A stretch of 31,652 nucleotides of DNA from Klebsormidium nitens (GCA_000708835.1 DF237716.1:3167-34818); one strand, 5' to 3'; positions 9,901-18,792 are shown, numbered from the stretch's first letter. Program-made: numbers and translations. The notes: generated by a model from the letters alone, not told the origin.

Positions 9901-12900
9901 TTAGGTTCTATGGCGTTTGACTTGGGGGTTTTTGAGTTGCATTCGAGCTTGAAGTTCAGAGGTTAGAAAGACATCGCTCTGCCAGGTACAATGGCCAAAG
10001 GATGGTACTCACCGCAGCAGCTCAGATGCAGCGAAAGTTTTTGGATATCGCTAACCACACCCGCAACTAAGATACGCAATACTGGTGCCTCAGATTTCCA
10101 AGCTTTTAGATTAGTCTGTATAGACCGAGAGGTGGCTTTGACCAAGCAGAGGGTGCTGTGCTAGGAGTAATAACATCAGATTGAGAAACGTTTCTGCATT
10201 GAGAAAGCGAAGCTCAAGTCCTTTCGGAATCATTTTAGGAACTTTTTGGCAGAGGTTCCGGCGAGCTGCGCTCGCTTCTGGATACGTGACGCGACCACTC
10301 TTGATTAATTGTCTTTCATAATCGAGTCGCGCAAGTTCTGGACAGCGAATAAGTAGGGGACCTTATCTAGCAATAGGAGGACTCGGTATTGCGCGTTCCG
10401 CAAGCACGTAGCTCTTCTTCGCTCATCCTACAAGACGCAGGCATGTGCTAAGCAGACGACGCTTGACGGGCCGAGAGGAGGGGTCACACGCAAGCCTGGT
10501 TTTGCGCTTTGAAGAAAACAGTTTCTGAGAATCACTTGTGTCATTGCAATGGAACTCTGCGGAAGCGTCTCGGAGCAACCGTGGTTCTGGTGGGCGAAGC
10601 GTACGACGAGACGCAGGCACATGCCAAGCAGAGGGCTCTCGAGGAGGGCTCTCAAATGAGGTCAAACGCAAGCTCGTTGTTCGAGATTTTCAGCAACGCT
10701 TCGCTCACGGTTACTTCCTTTCTCTGCAGTGGAACTCCGTGAAGCGGCTCGAAGCAACCGTGGTCCTAGTGGGTCTAATTTCCCTGACACACCGCCGAAA
10801 TTTTTTAAGTCAATACAATCCAGCCTTAAAAGAGACCGCAATAACTCGGCGTAAGTACATTCGAACTTACTGCAGTCCACGTTCGTTTTTTGCAGTGGAA
10901 CTCTGTGAAGCGTCTCGGAGCGACGGTGGTCCTGGTTGGTGAGGCGTACGATGAGACGCAGGCATTTGCCAAGCAGAGGGCGCTCGAGGAGGGCCGCGTC
11001 TTCGTGCCGCCGTTCGACCACCCTGACGTCATTGCGGGACAGGTGAGGGGCCTGCTGACGTCAGTGTAGCTCCTTGGTTGGCTGCGTGCGCCGTTTTTGA
11101 GAGCGCGTTCAACTGGCAGCGCCAAATCTTGGGAATCTTCCACCAAACAAATGCCGTTGGAGCAGCTGTCGAACACCGTTGATGACATCATTCCGGGATT
11201 CCAAATTCGCGCTAGTTTTGCTGATGTAGCAGCACTGCCAATTATAAGTCCTCACCCGCTATTTTCCTGCTAGGTTCGTCATACACTACTCTTGTTTCGT
11301 AGACTTCGTAAGTTTTTTGTTTTGACAGCGACCCCAGTTCAAAGCGCACCCGAGAGCTAGGGCGTTGGAGGTCACACTCTCCCTATGACACTTCTCGTGC
11401 TTGAGTCCGAACTCCGAAATGCGAAACGACTTCGTTGCGGGGGGGGTGGACTTTCCGACAACCCGAGGATGAAGCAGATTGTCTTTCGTTATCTCTTTCT
11501 GCACACCAGATCTCTGTTTTCTTGGCAGGGCATTGCCGGCATGGAGATTCTATGTCAGCATCCAGGGCCTTTTCACGCCATTTGTGTTTGGTCGGGGGAG
11601 GGGGTCTAGTCGCCGGCATCGCAGCATATATGCACTGCCTGCTTCCGGACTTTTGGGTCATGGCACCGTCGGCATGGATATCTTTGCGGCAGCATTCACT
11701 CCGTATTTGTTCCAATCGGGGGAGGGTGCTTATCTGAAATGCCACTTTCTGAATTGCTCGGTCATCTATAGAGCACGGTCGGCATAGAGATCCTTCGTCA
11801 GCACCGGGGGCCTATTCACGCCGTCTTCGTTCCAGTCGGGGGAGGGGACCTGATAGCCATCATCGCGGCGTATGTGTACTGCCTCCTTCGCCGAAACTCT
11901 GGAAGCTGTAAAAAGTTCAATCTTTTTTTTTTTTGCAGGGCACCGTCGGCATGGAGACTCTTCGTGAGCACCCAGGGCCTATTCGCGCCGTCTCTTTTTC
12001 AATCGGTGGAGGGGGCCTAATAACCGGCATCCCGGCTTATGTGAAATGTCTCCTTCGCCCAAACTTGAAATTTCGAAGCTGTTAACAGCTTAACCTCTTC
12101 TTACAGGGCACTGTTGGCATGGCAATCCTGCGCCAGCACCCGGGACCTATTCACGCCGTCTTCGTTCCAGTCGGGGGAGGGGGCCTGATAGTTGGCATCG
12201 CGGCGTATGTGTACTGCCTCCTTCGACGAAATTCTGGGTCATGAAGCTGTAAAGAGTTCAATCTTTTTTTTGCAGGGCACTGCCGGCATGGAGACTCTTC
12301 GTGAGCACCCAGGGCCTATTCACGCCGTCTCCTTTGTAATTGGTGGAGGGGGCCTGATAACCGGCATCATGGCTTATGTAAATGCCTCCTTCGCCCAAAC
12401 TTGAAATTCGAAGCTGTTAACAGCTTAATCTCTTCTTACAGGGCACTTTTGGCATGGAATCCTGCGCCAGCATCCGGGGCCTATTCACGCCGTCTTCTTT
12501 TCAGTTGGTAGGGGGGCTGATAGCTGGCATCGGTTCGGCTTAAAGATTCTGACCTACTTCAAAGGTCGTTGATTCGTCAAGAACTCATTTACCATTCCTT
12601 TTCAGGGGACTGTCGGCATGGAAATTTTACGCCAGCACCCAGGGCCTATTCACGCCGTCTTCGTTCCAGTCGGGGGAGGGGGCCTGATAGCCGGCATCGC
12701 GGCTTATGTGAAATGCCTCCGGCCAGAGGTCAAAATAATCGGAGTGGAACCAGCGGATGCAAACGCGATGGCGCTGTCGCTGCACGAGGGGCAACGCATC
12801 TGCTTGGACAAGGTAAGTTCTGCGGCTTCCATGAGGCACTTTGTATATCAGTCCTTGCCTTTGTCCCGCCTTTCTCGTGGATTGTGTCGACTCGATTGAG

Positions 12901-15900
12901 GACGGGCTCTGGCTCGCAGAGGACAGCGCAGTAGCTTGGACAAGGTGAGTAGTATGGCCCCAAGAGGCCTTTCTGAATCACCGTCTGTCCCGCCGAAATT
13001 GTAATTTACTGTTAGTTTAATCTCGTCTGGGGGATACCAACGCAGGACATCGGAGTTGCTTGGACAAGGTACTTTCTGCGGCTTCTTAACTGGCGTTTCT
13101 TTCTGACTACCTTACTCTGTCTTGCCGTTGGGTTGGCCTAATCACGGCTGCGCTAACACGTGTCCAAGCGCATCTGCTTGGACAAGGTAGTTTGCGTCGC
13201 TTCGAAAGAGGTCTTTCGTTCTGCCTCCTTGCACTTCGTCTCGCCGTTGGGTTGATTCCGTTGAAGGCTGGGCTACTGGAGCGGATAGCGCATCTACTGG
13301 ACAAGGTAATCGGCGTGTTTCGAAAGAGGCGTTCTGTTCTTAACCCTTCACTTTGCCCTTATAGTGGATAGCGACTTCCTCTGCTTTATTAACGCATTTC
13401 TTAATCGCAGTATCTGCCGGAGACTCAGCGCTACAGACATGCTGCTCTCACCCGAAGCGCCGGCGAAGCATTGGACGTAGTTTCAAGAAAATATTTTTGG
13501 CATGTGCGCGGTTTTGCTGATGGCGTGGTCCCCAAATTGGTCGGCGACGAGATTTTACGCATCTGCCGGGAACTTATCGAAAAAGATGTGTTCTATTCAG
13601 AGTCTTTGGGGGAGTCAATGGTAAATCCCTCCTTATTGATTTTCTTCTCAGGTGGGCGCTTTTTCCGACCGTTAAAAATGGTCGGCGACGAGACCTTCCG
13701 CATCTGCGGGAACTCTTCGACCGTGTCATTTTACATCGACTGCAATCAGGATGATAGAAAGACTCATGCGAACCTCTTTTTCGCAGGTCGGTTGTTCCGC
13801 AGACGGAGTCGCAGTCAAAATGGTAGGTAACAAGACGGTCTGCATCTGCCGGGAACTCATTAACGGCGGCATTTTGATCTCCAGTGCAACTCAGCGATGA
13901 TAAGAAGACTCATGCGAACCTCTTTTTCGCAGGTCGGCGGTTTCGCAGACGGAGTCGCAGTCAAAATGGTCGGCGATGAGACGTTCCGCATCTGCCGGGA
14001 GCTCATCCACAAACCGCTTTTTTTCTCGAAATCCCTGGGGTTTCCTTAATGATTTCTTATTATCTTTCTTTCTTCTCAGGTGGGCGCTTTTGCTGACAGA
14101 GTCGCAGTCAAAATGGTCGGCGACAAGACGTTCCGTCGCCGGGGACTCGTGAATCGTTTCTTTCAAGAAAGTCATGCAAAACCTCACGATAGTCTCCTCT
14201 TTGCAGGTGGGCGGTTCCGCAGATGGAGTTGCAGTCAAGATGGTCCGCTTTTGCCAAAAACTCGTTCGCAGACTTCTTTACCTTCTTAGAACGTTGATTT
14301 GAAAGCAGAGGTTTTTTATTTTTCTTTTTCAGGTGGGCGGATTCGCTGACGGCGTGGCCGTCAAGATGGTCGCCGACCAGGCGTTCCGCGTCTGCCGAGA
14401 ACCCATCAGCAATTCCTTTTATGGTCTCTGGAGATTCCTTACTTAGTTTCTTTCTTTTCAGGTGGGCGGTTTCGCTGACGGGGTTGCGGTCAAAATGGTC
14501 GGGGACGAGACATTCCGCATCTGCCGGGAGCTCATCGACGGCGTCGTGCTCGTCTCCAAGGACGCAATTTGCGCCGCGATCAAAGACGTCTTCGAAGAAA
14601 CGCGGTGCATTCTGGAGCCAGCTGGCGCGCTCGCATTGGCTGGCGCGAAAGCCTATGTCAAGTACAACGATTCGCAAAAGGGGGGGTCCAGCAACGGGGC
14701 GGCGAGGGGGGGCGCGGGATCGATGGTGGTGATTACGAGCGGGGCGAATATGAACTTTGACAGGCTAAGGTGAGCTTTCAAAATAGCCGTTTTTGGATTG
14801 CGGGATCTGTAGCCTACGAATCTCCGACAGTCTCTGCCTTTTCGGTGAGACGCCTCCTTAGTATGAGATGCTGGACCAGTCTCATCTGTGGTCGTCAGGT
14901 CTCGCAAGCCTGCATTTCAATTCACTACCAACGTGACTTCGATAGGGTCCGGCCCAAGTCCCGAGTCATCGGTCTTTCGCAGAATAACGGCCCGGCGAAG
15001 TAGCGAAGCAACGCCTTTTGTTCGTGCGCAAGTGTTGACCCAATCAGTGCTTCCGATCCTCATCAGCAGCTTTGAACTTCAAATTGCTGACGTGGCCCCG
15101 TTCTATAAACTTTGGTTGGCTCCATACGAGCCCCACTTAATTAACGTGCGAACCTGAGCCGTCAGCTGCGGATATTATGAGGATGAGGAGCAGATAGGGG
15201 GTTCGTAGACGCCTCTCTTCAGCATGCCATAATCATTCCAACTCCTGAACCAGTTTTCATACGTGTGGATATCTCCTACTCATAACCACAACAAACCTGG
15301 AGACAAGGCTCTGCGAAGCACGACTGAATATGGTAGGGAGAGGTTCGAGGTCAGTTAGTCAGCTTTGAGGGGCCGAGAGCCTGCTGAAACTTTCTCTTCT
15401 TTCAGAACAGTCGACATCAGTCAGGCGGTTGGCTTCAATTCATAACAAGGTTCAAGAAAGGGAGGCCCTTTCTGTCGTTTTCTCGCAGGGTTAAACTTGT
15501 CGTCGCGACGAGTATCCCCCAGCGCTCTGGAAAGGTTCTGGACATTTCTCCTCGATTCTGGCCAAAATCTTACTTCTCCACTTGGTTCTACTTTTATGAC
15601 AACGAGAGGAGTATAATGCACTGTGATTGCTTCATGCAGAGTGGTTGCAGAACTTGCCGAGCTCGGCGAACGGAGAGAAGCGACTCTTGCGACAAGCATC
15701 CCCGAGCGCCCCGAAAGTTTGAAGGAGCTTTCTCTTTGGATTCCTTGTCAACGGTTTACTTGTTCCAACCTCATTCCAGTTTCAAAACGACAAGAGGACT
15801 CAAACGCACTGTGGTTGGCCCATGCAGAGTCGTCGCAGAAGTGGCGGAGGTTGGCGAGAGGAGAGAAGCGGTGCTTGCGACGAGCATTCCTGAGCGCCGC

Positions 15901-18115
15901 GGAACGTTCAAGGAGCTTCTCTGTTTGATCCTGGTCAAAAACTCACTACTATGCACTTTGTTCTGGGCTTAAATCGACAAGGGGATTGAGTTGCACTGGT
16001 TGCCCCATGCAGAGTCGTCGCAGAACTTGCCGAGGTCGGCGAAAGGAGAGAAGCCGTTCTCGCGACGAGCATCCCGGAGCGCCCCGGAACGTTCAAGGAG
16101 TTTTGCCGGCTGGTGGGGCCAGATATCAACATCTCGGAGTTCAAGTATCGGCGGGCAGACGACGCGGCAGCGCACGTGTTCTACAGCGTAAACGTGGCAA
16201 ACGACGAGGAGCTGGCGAATCTGCTCGCGAGGATGGCGAATGCGGAGTTTCCGACGATCGATATGAGCAGCAACGACCTGGCGAAGACGCATCTGAGGCA
16301 CTTGGTGAGGATCTACAGACGCTTTTTCCGACGTCGGTTTTTCTTTCCGCTTAGTCGGGATCCAAAACTGGCGATACTTTTCTTGATGAGAACGTGGCGT
16401 GGAGTGACATGCTGGAGAAACTGCTGGCGAGAACGGCGAAAGCGGAGTTTCCGACGATCGACATGAGCAGCAACGACTTGGCGAAGACGCATCTGAGACA
16501 CTTTGTAAGTATTTTGAGACTTTTTCCTTGGAGCTCAGGTTTTTCTTCCATGACATTTGAACATTTGAGAATCTGAACTGCGGTCACTGAACCTGATTAG
16601 GACTGGCAACCGATGAGGAGCTGCCGAATCTCATGGCTCTTATGGCGAAAGCGGAGCTAACGACCGAGATGTCTAGTAACGACTCGACAAAGACGCATCT
16701 GATTTATTTATCCGAGAACTTTTGTTGAACCCTCCAAGTCTTCCATCCAAGCGTTCGTTCATCCGAGATCCTGAACCAATGAGCGAGCGATGCGATGCCT
16801 ATTTTCATCTTATGAGCTGCTCGGGAGAACACTTTGGAGCTCCCTTTAGCAAGTCATTTCTAAGTGCCTGTGGGCTCACTGTCCGCAGCTGAAAGGGAGT
16901 CTTGTAAGATTCCATCCTACCAGCACTCAGCTACTAACTTTGAGTTCTCCGTCCGCAGTAACCTTCGATTTGGCGCCTGTCAGCACTCAGCCCTGATTTG
17001 TGAACTCCTTTTGTTCTAGGTGGGCGGGAGGAACAGCGTAGAAGACGAGGTTTTGTACCGGTTCGAGTTTCCGGAGCGGCCCGGGGCGCTGCTCAAGTTC
17101 CTAGACTTCCTCAGCCCGCGGTGGGACATCACGCTTTTCCACTACCGAGCCGAGGTGGGTTATCTTGTCAACCCGTTTTCAGAAAGTCATTGTGCTGGGT
17201 TTGTTTCTGCTACTACCGCAAACATAGAATGTTCTTTTCAAGTTCCTAGACTTCCTCAGCCCACGTTGCTTGTAACGTTTTAGCTCGTTAACCCTGTCTG
17301 TTGCATACCTAACGCTTTCTTGCTGGTGAACGAGGAACTAGGAAAGGTTCTGTTCTTGAGATCTTGTACTTTTTTAGTCCGTGGTGAATCACGAGCTTCC
17401 ACTCCCGAGCCGAGGATGGTTACCTCTAACCCGCGTGATCGCTTTTGCTTCTGTTTGAACCTTAAAAAGGGCGTCAGATTTCAAAGCGCACCAGTGGCAT
17501 CTGAGTCCTGAGGGAAAATGTCATCGGACGGACTACAATGCATCTTGAAATATTGGCTCAGCGACCAGTTTGCCCATTTCTGCGGGTTTTGGTCGCCGAG
17601 GCGTGACGGGTCCCAGGACGCCCTCTGTAAGTCGTACCGCCCTTGCCATCGCCCTTGTTCACCAGCGACGGAGCACAGGGGCGTCGTCTCATTTCCTTCT
17701 CGTGTCCGCTCTTGCAAGGCTCCGCCGCTTTTATGTGTCGTTCTAGAAGCTTTGTCTTGAAGCCGCACGTTTGTCCACAAATCTTTTTTTTGCCTTCTGC
17801 TTTTTGACGAACGTGTGGGATGGATGCTTCGAGAAGCTTCCTCTCAGGATCCGTTGATCTGCTCTCGGCCCTTTTTTCCTTGCTTCGAGTCGAACGTATG
17901 GGGATGTATGTTGTAAAAGCTTGTTTGCGGATCTTCTTTTTGCTCACGAGCCTTTTCTTTCCTGTATGCTTCAGGGCGAACGTGTGGGAAACGTTCTGGT
18001 GGGGCTCCAGATTCCGCCAGCCGAAGAAGCACAGTTCCGGTCAGCGGCCGACGCTTTGGGTTACCAATACGTCTCGGAGGGCAACAACGAAGCGTTCCGG
18101 ATGTTTTTACGCTAG
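6994..18115 (+). CDS. Biosynthetic threonine deaminase, plastid-targeted, nine exons
   Basis: This PLP enzyme converts L-threonine to 2-oxobutanoate and ammonia, the committed step of isoleucine synthesis in the plastid. Inferred coding exons: 6994-7506, 8571-8777, 9644-9823, 10896-11042, 12606-12812, 14462-14769, 16013-16304, 17020-17154, 17975-18115. All junctions are GT-AG and phases agree, giving 709 residues. Visible motifs are the Schiff-base Lys245 in [17 protein letters not shown] (269-276), [12 protein letters not shown] at the exon 4 end, the phosphate-binding GGGGL (372-376), [10 protein letters not shown] in exon 6 and [11 protein letters not shown] at its end. Residues 521-709 form the C-terminal regulatory region with two ACT-like repeats ([14 protein letters not shown], then [18 protein letters not shown]), the site of isoleucine feedback in this family. 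Exon 1 encodes about 170 residues of transit peptide and linker, longer than usual. Land plants call the gene OMR1. The introns are 0.7-1.6 kb and full of partial copies of the adjoining exons, listed separately. Confidence 0.9.
7643..7690 (+). repeat. Decayed copy of the exon 1 3' edge (donor side)
   Basis: A CCAGAATTCACTAGACTGC stretch followed by a GGTGCGC word mirrors the end of exon 1 at about 7468-7512, where CTGAGTTCCCTAGGAGACTGC leads to CAG|GTGCGC. The copy lies downstream of the real donor, in intron 1. The match is imperfect and this is one of the weaker members of the pattern. Confidence 0.45.
7899..7931 (+). repeat. Three direct TGTTACA repeats, period about 10 bp
   Basis: TTGTTACATG, TCTGTTACATA and CTTGTTACAC follow each other inside intron 1. 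A short local tandem duplication explains it; I infer no function. Confidence 0.6.
8123..8174. repeat. Inverted repeat in intron 1 with a third partial copy in the loop
   Basis: CAATGGAAACAC at 8123-8134 is the perfect reverse complement of GTGTTTCCATTG at 8163-8174. The loop holds a further direct partial copy (CGTGTTCCATTGA). It could form a hairpin in the pre-mRNA. Confidence 0.6.
8380..8515 (+). repeat. Two partial copies of the exon 2 5' edge (acceptor side)
   Basis: Exon 2 begins at 8571 after TTTACAG with a segment containing GGCATGTTGGGAGG and ATCAGCGC. A copy at about 8380-8418 keeps a TTTGCAG acceptor in front and shares GGCATGCTGGG and GTCAGCG. A second at about 8479-8515 shares TACGAG, CATGCTGGGAGGAGTCAGCGCG but has lost the AG. 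A fainter echo (GGAGGGCATGCTGG) lies at 8037-8050. Spacing is roughly 90-100 bp. None continues into the rest of exon 2. Confidence 0.75.
9320..9395 (+). repeat. Decayed copy of the exon 3 5' part
   Basis: AACATGATGGC, CAA and ATCGTCTGCTCATCCCG align in order with exon 3 (AACATGATGGCGCAGC, then GTCATCTGCTCTTCTGCC). The acceptor end is not recognisable. It is more eroded than the copy at 9477 that lies nearer the real exon. Confidence 0.55.
9477..9555 (+). repeat. Near-perfect partial copy of exon 3 5' part with intact acceptor
   Basis: After CTTCTTGACCAG the first 22 codons of exon 3 are repeated with very few changes, still reading [21 protein letters not shown] and so still encoding the PLP-binding lysine. 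The match breaks off after about 70 bp with no donor. The flanking TACTTCTTGACCAG is identical to that of the real exon at 9644, so the duplicated unit (about 167 bp) includes the intron end. Splicing into this copy without removing what follows would shift frame and meet a stop in the real exon. Confidence 0.9.
10433..10785 (+). repeat. Three partial copies of exon 4 upstream of it
   Basis: Exon 4 is 10896-11042. Upstream are: a 3'-part fragment at about 10433-10500 (ACGCAGGCATGTGCTAAGCAG); a longer copy starting at TGG 10550 whose preceding acceptor reads GCAA instead of GCAG and which carries an extra base near its ninth codon position, breaking the frame; and a 5' fragment from 10730 after TCTCTGCAG that runs only to VVLVG. 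No copy has both splice sites and an intact frame. Confidence 0.85.
11171..11200 (+). repeat. Decayed donor-side copy of the exon 4 3' end
   Basis: GATGACATCATTCCGGGA aligns with CTGACGTCATTGCGGGACAG at the end of exon 4 (11023-11042). It lies about 150 bp beyond the real donor and has lost the AG|GT. The assignment is moderate because the match is short. Confidence 0.4.
11529..12605 (+). repeat. Acceptor-side array: seven partial copies of the exon 5 5' half
   Basis: Copies begin at about 11529, 11662, 11769, 11939, 12107, 12276 and 12442; the real exon begins at 12606. The last five intervals are about 164-170 bp. Each repeats the codons for GT(V/A)[24 protein letters not shown] and stops shortly after the AYVKCL codons, with no exon 5 3' part. 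Acceptors alternate between T-rich GCAG (11939, 12276) and TTCTTACAG (12107, 12442), and the same alternation is seen in body variants ([10 protein letters not shown] versus ILRQHPGPI). This shows a two-copy dimer unit of about 335 bp. The copies at 11662 and 11769 have no AG acceptor. The copy at 11769 has ATA for the ATG codon, and the one at 12442 has a one-base deletion after GGCATGG. Confidence 0.95.
12900..13380 (+). repeat. Donor-side array: four to five copies of the exon 5 3' end
   Basis: Exon 5 ends ATCTGCTTGGACAAG|GTAAGT at 12812. Downstream the end recurs as GCTTGGACAAG|GTGAGT (GT at 12945), TTGCTTGGACAAG|GTACTT (13069), ATCTGCTTGGACAAG|GTAGTT (13187) and ATCTACTGGACAAG|GTAATC (13306). 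A decayed remnant (TAGTGGATAGCGACT) lies near 13362-13376. Intervals are about 132, 124, 118 and 119 bp. Following intron bases are copied too (TTCGAAAGAGG twice). Every clear copy still has a GT donor. None has an exon 5 5' half. Confidence 0.9.
13504..14461 (+). repeat. Acceptor-side array: seven partial copies of the exon 6 5' part
   Basis: Copies start at about 13504, 13652, 13787, 13933, 14080, 14207 and 14333; the real exon 6 starts at 14462. Intervals are 126-148 bp. All but the first keep a pyrimidine tract and CAG. Each repeats the codons for [24 protein letters not shown] with individual damage and then diverges; none reaches the DAICAAIKD part. Copies at 13787 and 13933 share an upstream GACTCATGCGAACCTC and a TTTTTCGCAG acceptor, so they duplicated as a unit. 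Since exon 6 begins with GTGGGC, each acceptor reads AG|GTGGGC or AG|GTCGG. Confidence 0.95.
15453..16012 (+). repeat. Acceptor-side array: three partial copies of the exon 7 5' part
   Basis: Copies start at about 15453 (decayed; the ATCCCCCAGCGCTCTGGAA part is recognisable), 15640 and 15828; the real exon 7 starts at 16013. The period is about 185-188 bp. The 15640 and 15828 copies keep the CATGCAG acceptor and an open frame through [20 protein letters not shown], then run into intron-like sequence; the 15828 copy meets TAA just before the next unit. The preceding intron bases (GACAAGAGGA, GCACTG.GGTTG) are copied with them. Confidence 0.93.
16388..16710 (+). repeat. Donor-side copies of the exon 7 3' part (two)
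   Basis: The first copy (about 16388-16504) repeats the codons for [22 protein letters not shown] almost exactly and ends in CACTTT|GTAAGT, a donor stronger than the real one (TTG|GTGAGG at 16305). The second (about 16600-16710) is more decayed and has no donor. Spacing is about 200 bp. Extending exon 7 to the 16505 donor would shift the frame and hit a stop. Confidence 0.92.
16865..17019 (+). repeat. Intron 7 end: repeated CAGCACTCAGC units before exon 8
   Basis: CAGCACTCAGC occurs at 16920-16930 and 16981-16991, each followed by CTGATTTG/CTAACTTTG, TGA(A/G)CTCC or GAGTTCTCC and a pyrimidine-rich AG (CCGCAG, then TTCTAG at the real acceptor). A related CTCACTGTCCGCAG lies at 16876-16889. 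These look like copies of the intron 7 acceptor region, about 60 bp apart, without clear exon 8 bases. Confidence 0.5.
17240..17420 (+). repeat. Donor-side copies of the exon 8 3' part (two, decayed)
   Basis: AAGTTCCTAGACTTCCTCAG followed by CCCACGTTGCTTGTAACG at 17241-17278 repeats the middle of exon 8 (FLDFLSPRW). A second copy at about 17375-17420 repeats the end (GTGGTGAATCACGAGCTTCC, then CTCCCGAGCCGAG) with the donor changed from GAG|GTGGG to GAGGATGG, followed by the intron-like TTACCTCTAACCCG. Confidence 0.8.
17806..17912 (+). repeat. Acceptor-side copies of the exon 9 start (two, decayed)
   Basis: GACGAACGTGTGGGATGG at 17806 and GCTTCGAGTCGAACGTATGG at 17882 match the start of exon 9 (TGCTTCAG|GGCGAACGTGTGGG at 17975). 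The period is about 82 bp. Neither retains AG exactly at the boundary. Confidence 0.65.
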
Positions 18116-18792
18116 CCTAATCTGACGTCGCATGTGTCGTCAGCTAGGTTTTGAATTTCTCTCTGTCATTCGAATTCAGTTGTCACTTCTGTGACACGTG
18201 CATAGATGGACAAACGTCCATTGAGAGAAGACCAAAAGCGCCAGGCAACTAAACTTGCGTATTGATAGCGGACTCCGCGCTGCATGCCATGATGAATTAT
18301 AGGGGGCTCGTCCTGTAAGAATCTCAACCGTCTCCTGTCATTCAGCTCCGTCGAATGCCTTTCTTAGACTCAGCACATATCTAGCAATATATAGCAAGGT
18401 AGGCGCGACAATCCGCTCCCACGTTTCTGCAATTTCATTTAGTGGCATTGGCTTGTCGAGTTCAAAAAGTTGGAAACTTGAAACTGATATGGCACGCGGT
18501 AAGAGTCGACCTGTTGCCCTGCGGCCGCTCCCTTCGTCCCACGCGAGACCGGACTCCATTCGAGTCCGACCCCTCATAACACGCATTTGACTCAATCTTT
18601 GTGACACGAGTGCCGGCATTTCGCATTGATAATATGCAGATCAGGCATTAACGTTGCATTCTGTCACAGTCAATCGAAAGTCTGCGCGGGCATTCGTGGC
18701 CGGGGCGACCCATACGTGACACTGTGTGTAGACACATCTGCTTCAATTCTTTGTTTTCATTTGGTCTCGTTGCATTAAGTTAGTCAAGGTCA

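Noticed and set aside
11529-12605. CRISPR-like or satellite array
   Set aside because: The regular about 166-bp spacing comes from degenerate copies of exon 5 coding sequence with splice acceptors. There are no short identical repeats with unique spacers.
13504-14461. Mutually exclusive alternative exons (Dscam-like)
   Set aside because: The copies have acceptors but stop after about 25 codons without a donor or the rest of exon 6, and they carry stops and indels. They cannot serve as complete interchangeable exons.
6994-18115. A tandem cluster of several threonine deaminase genes or a pseudogene
   Set aside because: Exactly one complete, in-phase set of nine exons is present with all catalytic motifs. 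The extra pieces are partial and follow the order of the neighbouring exons.
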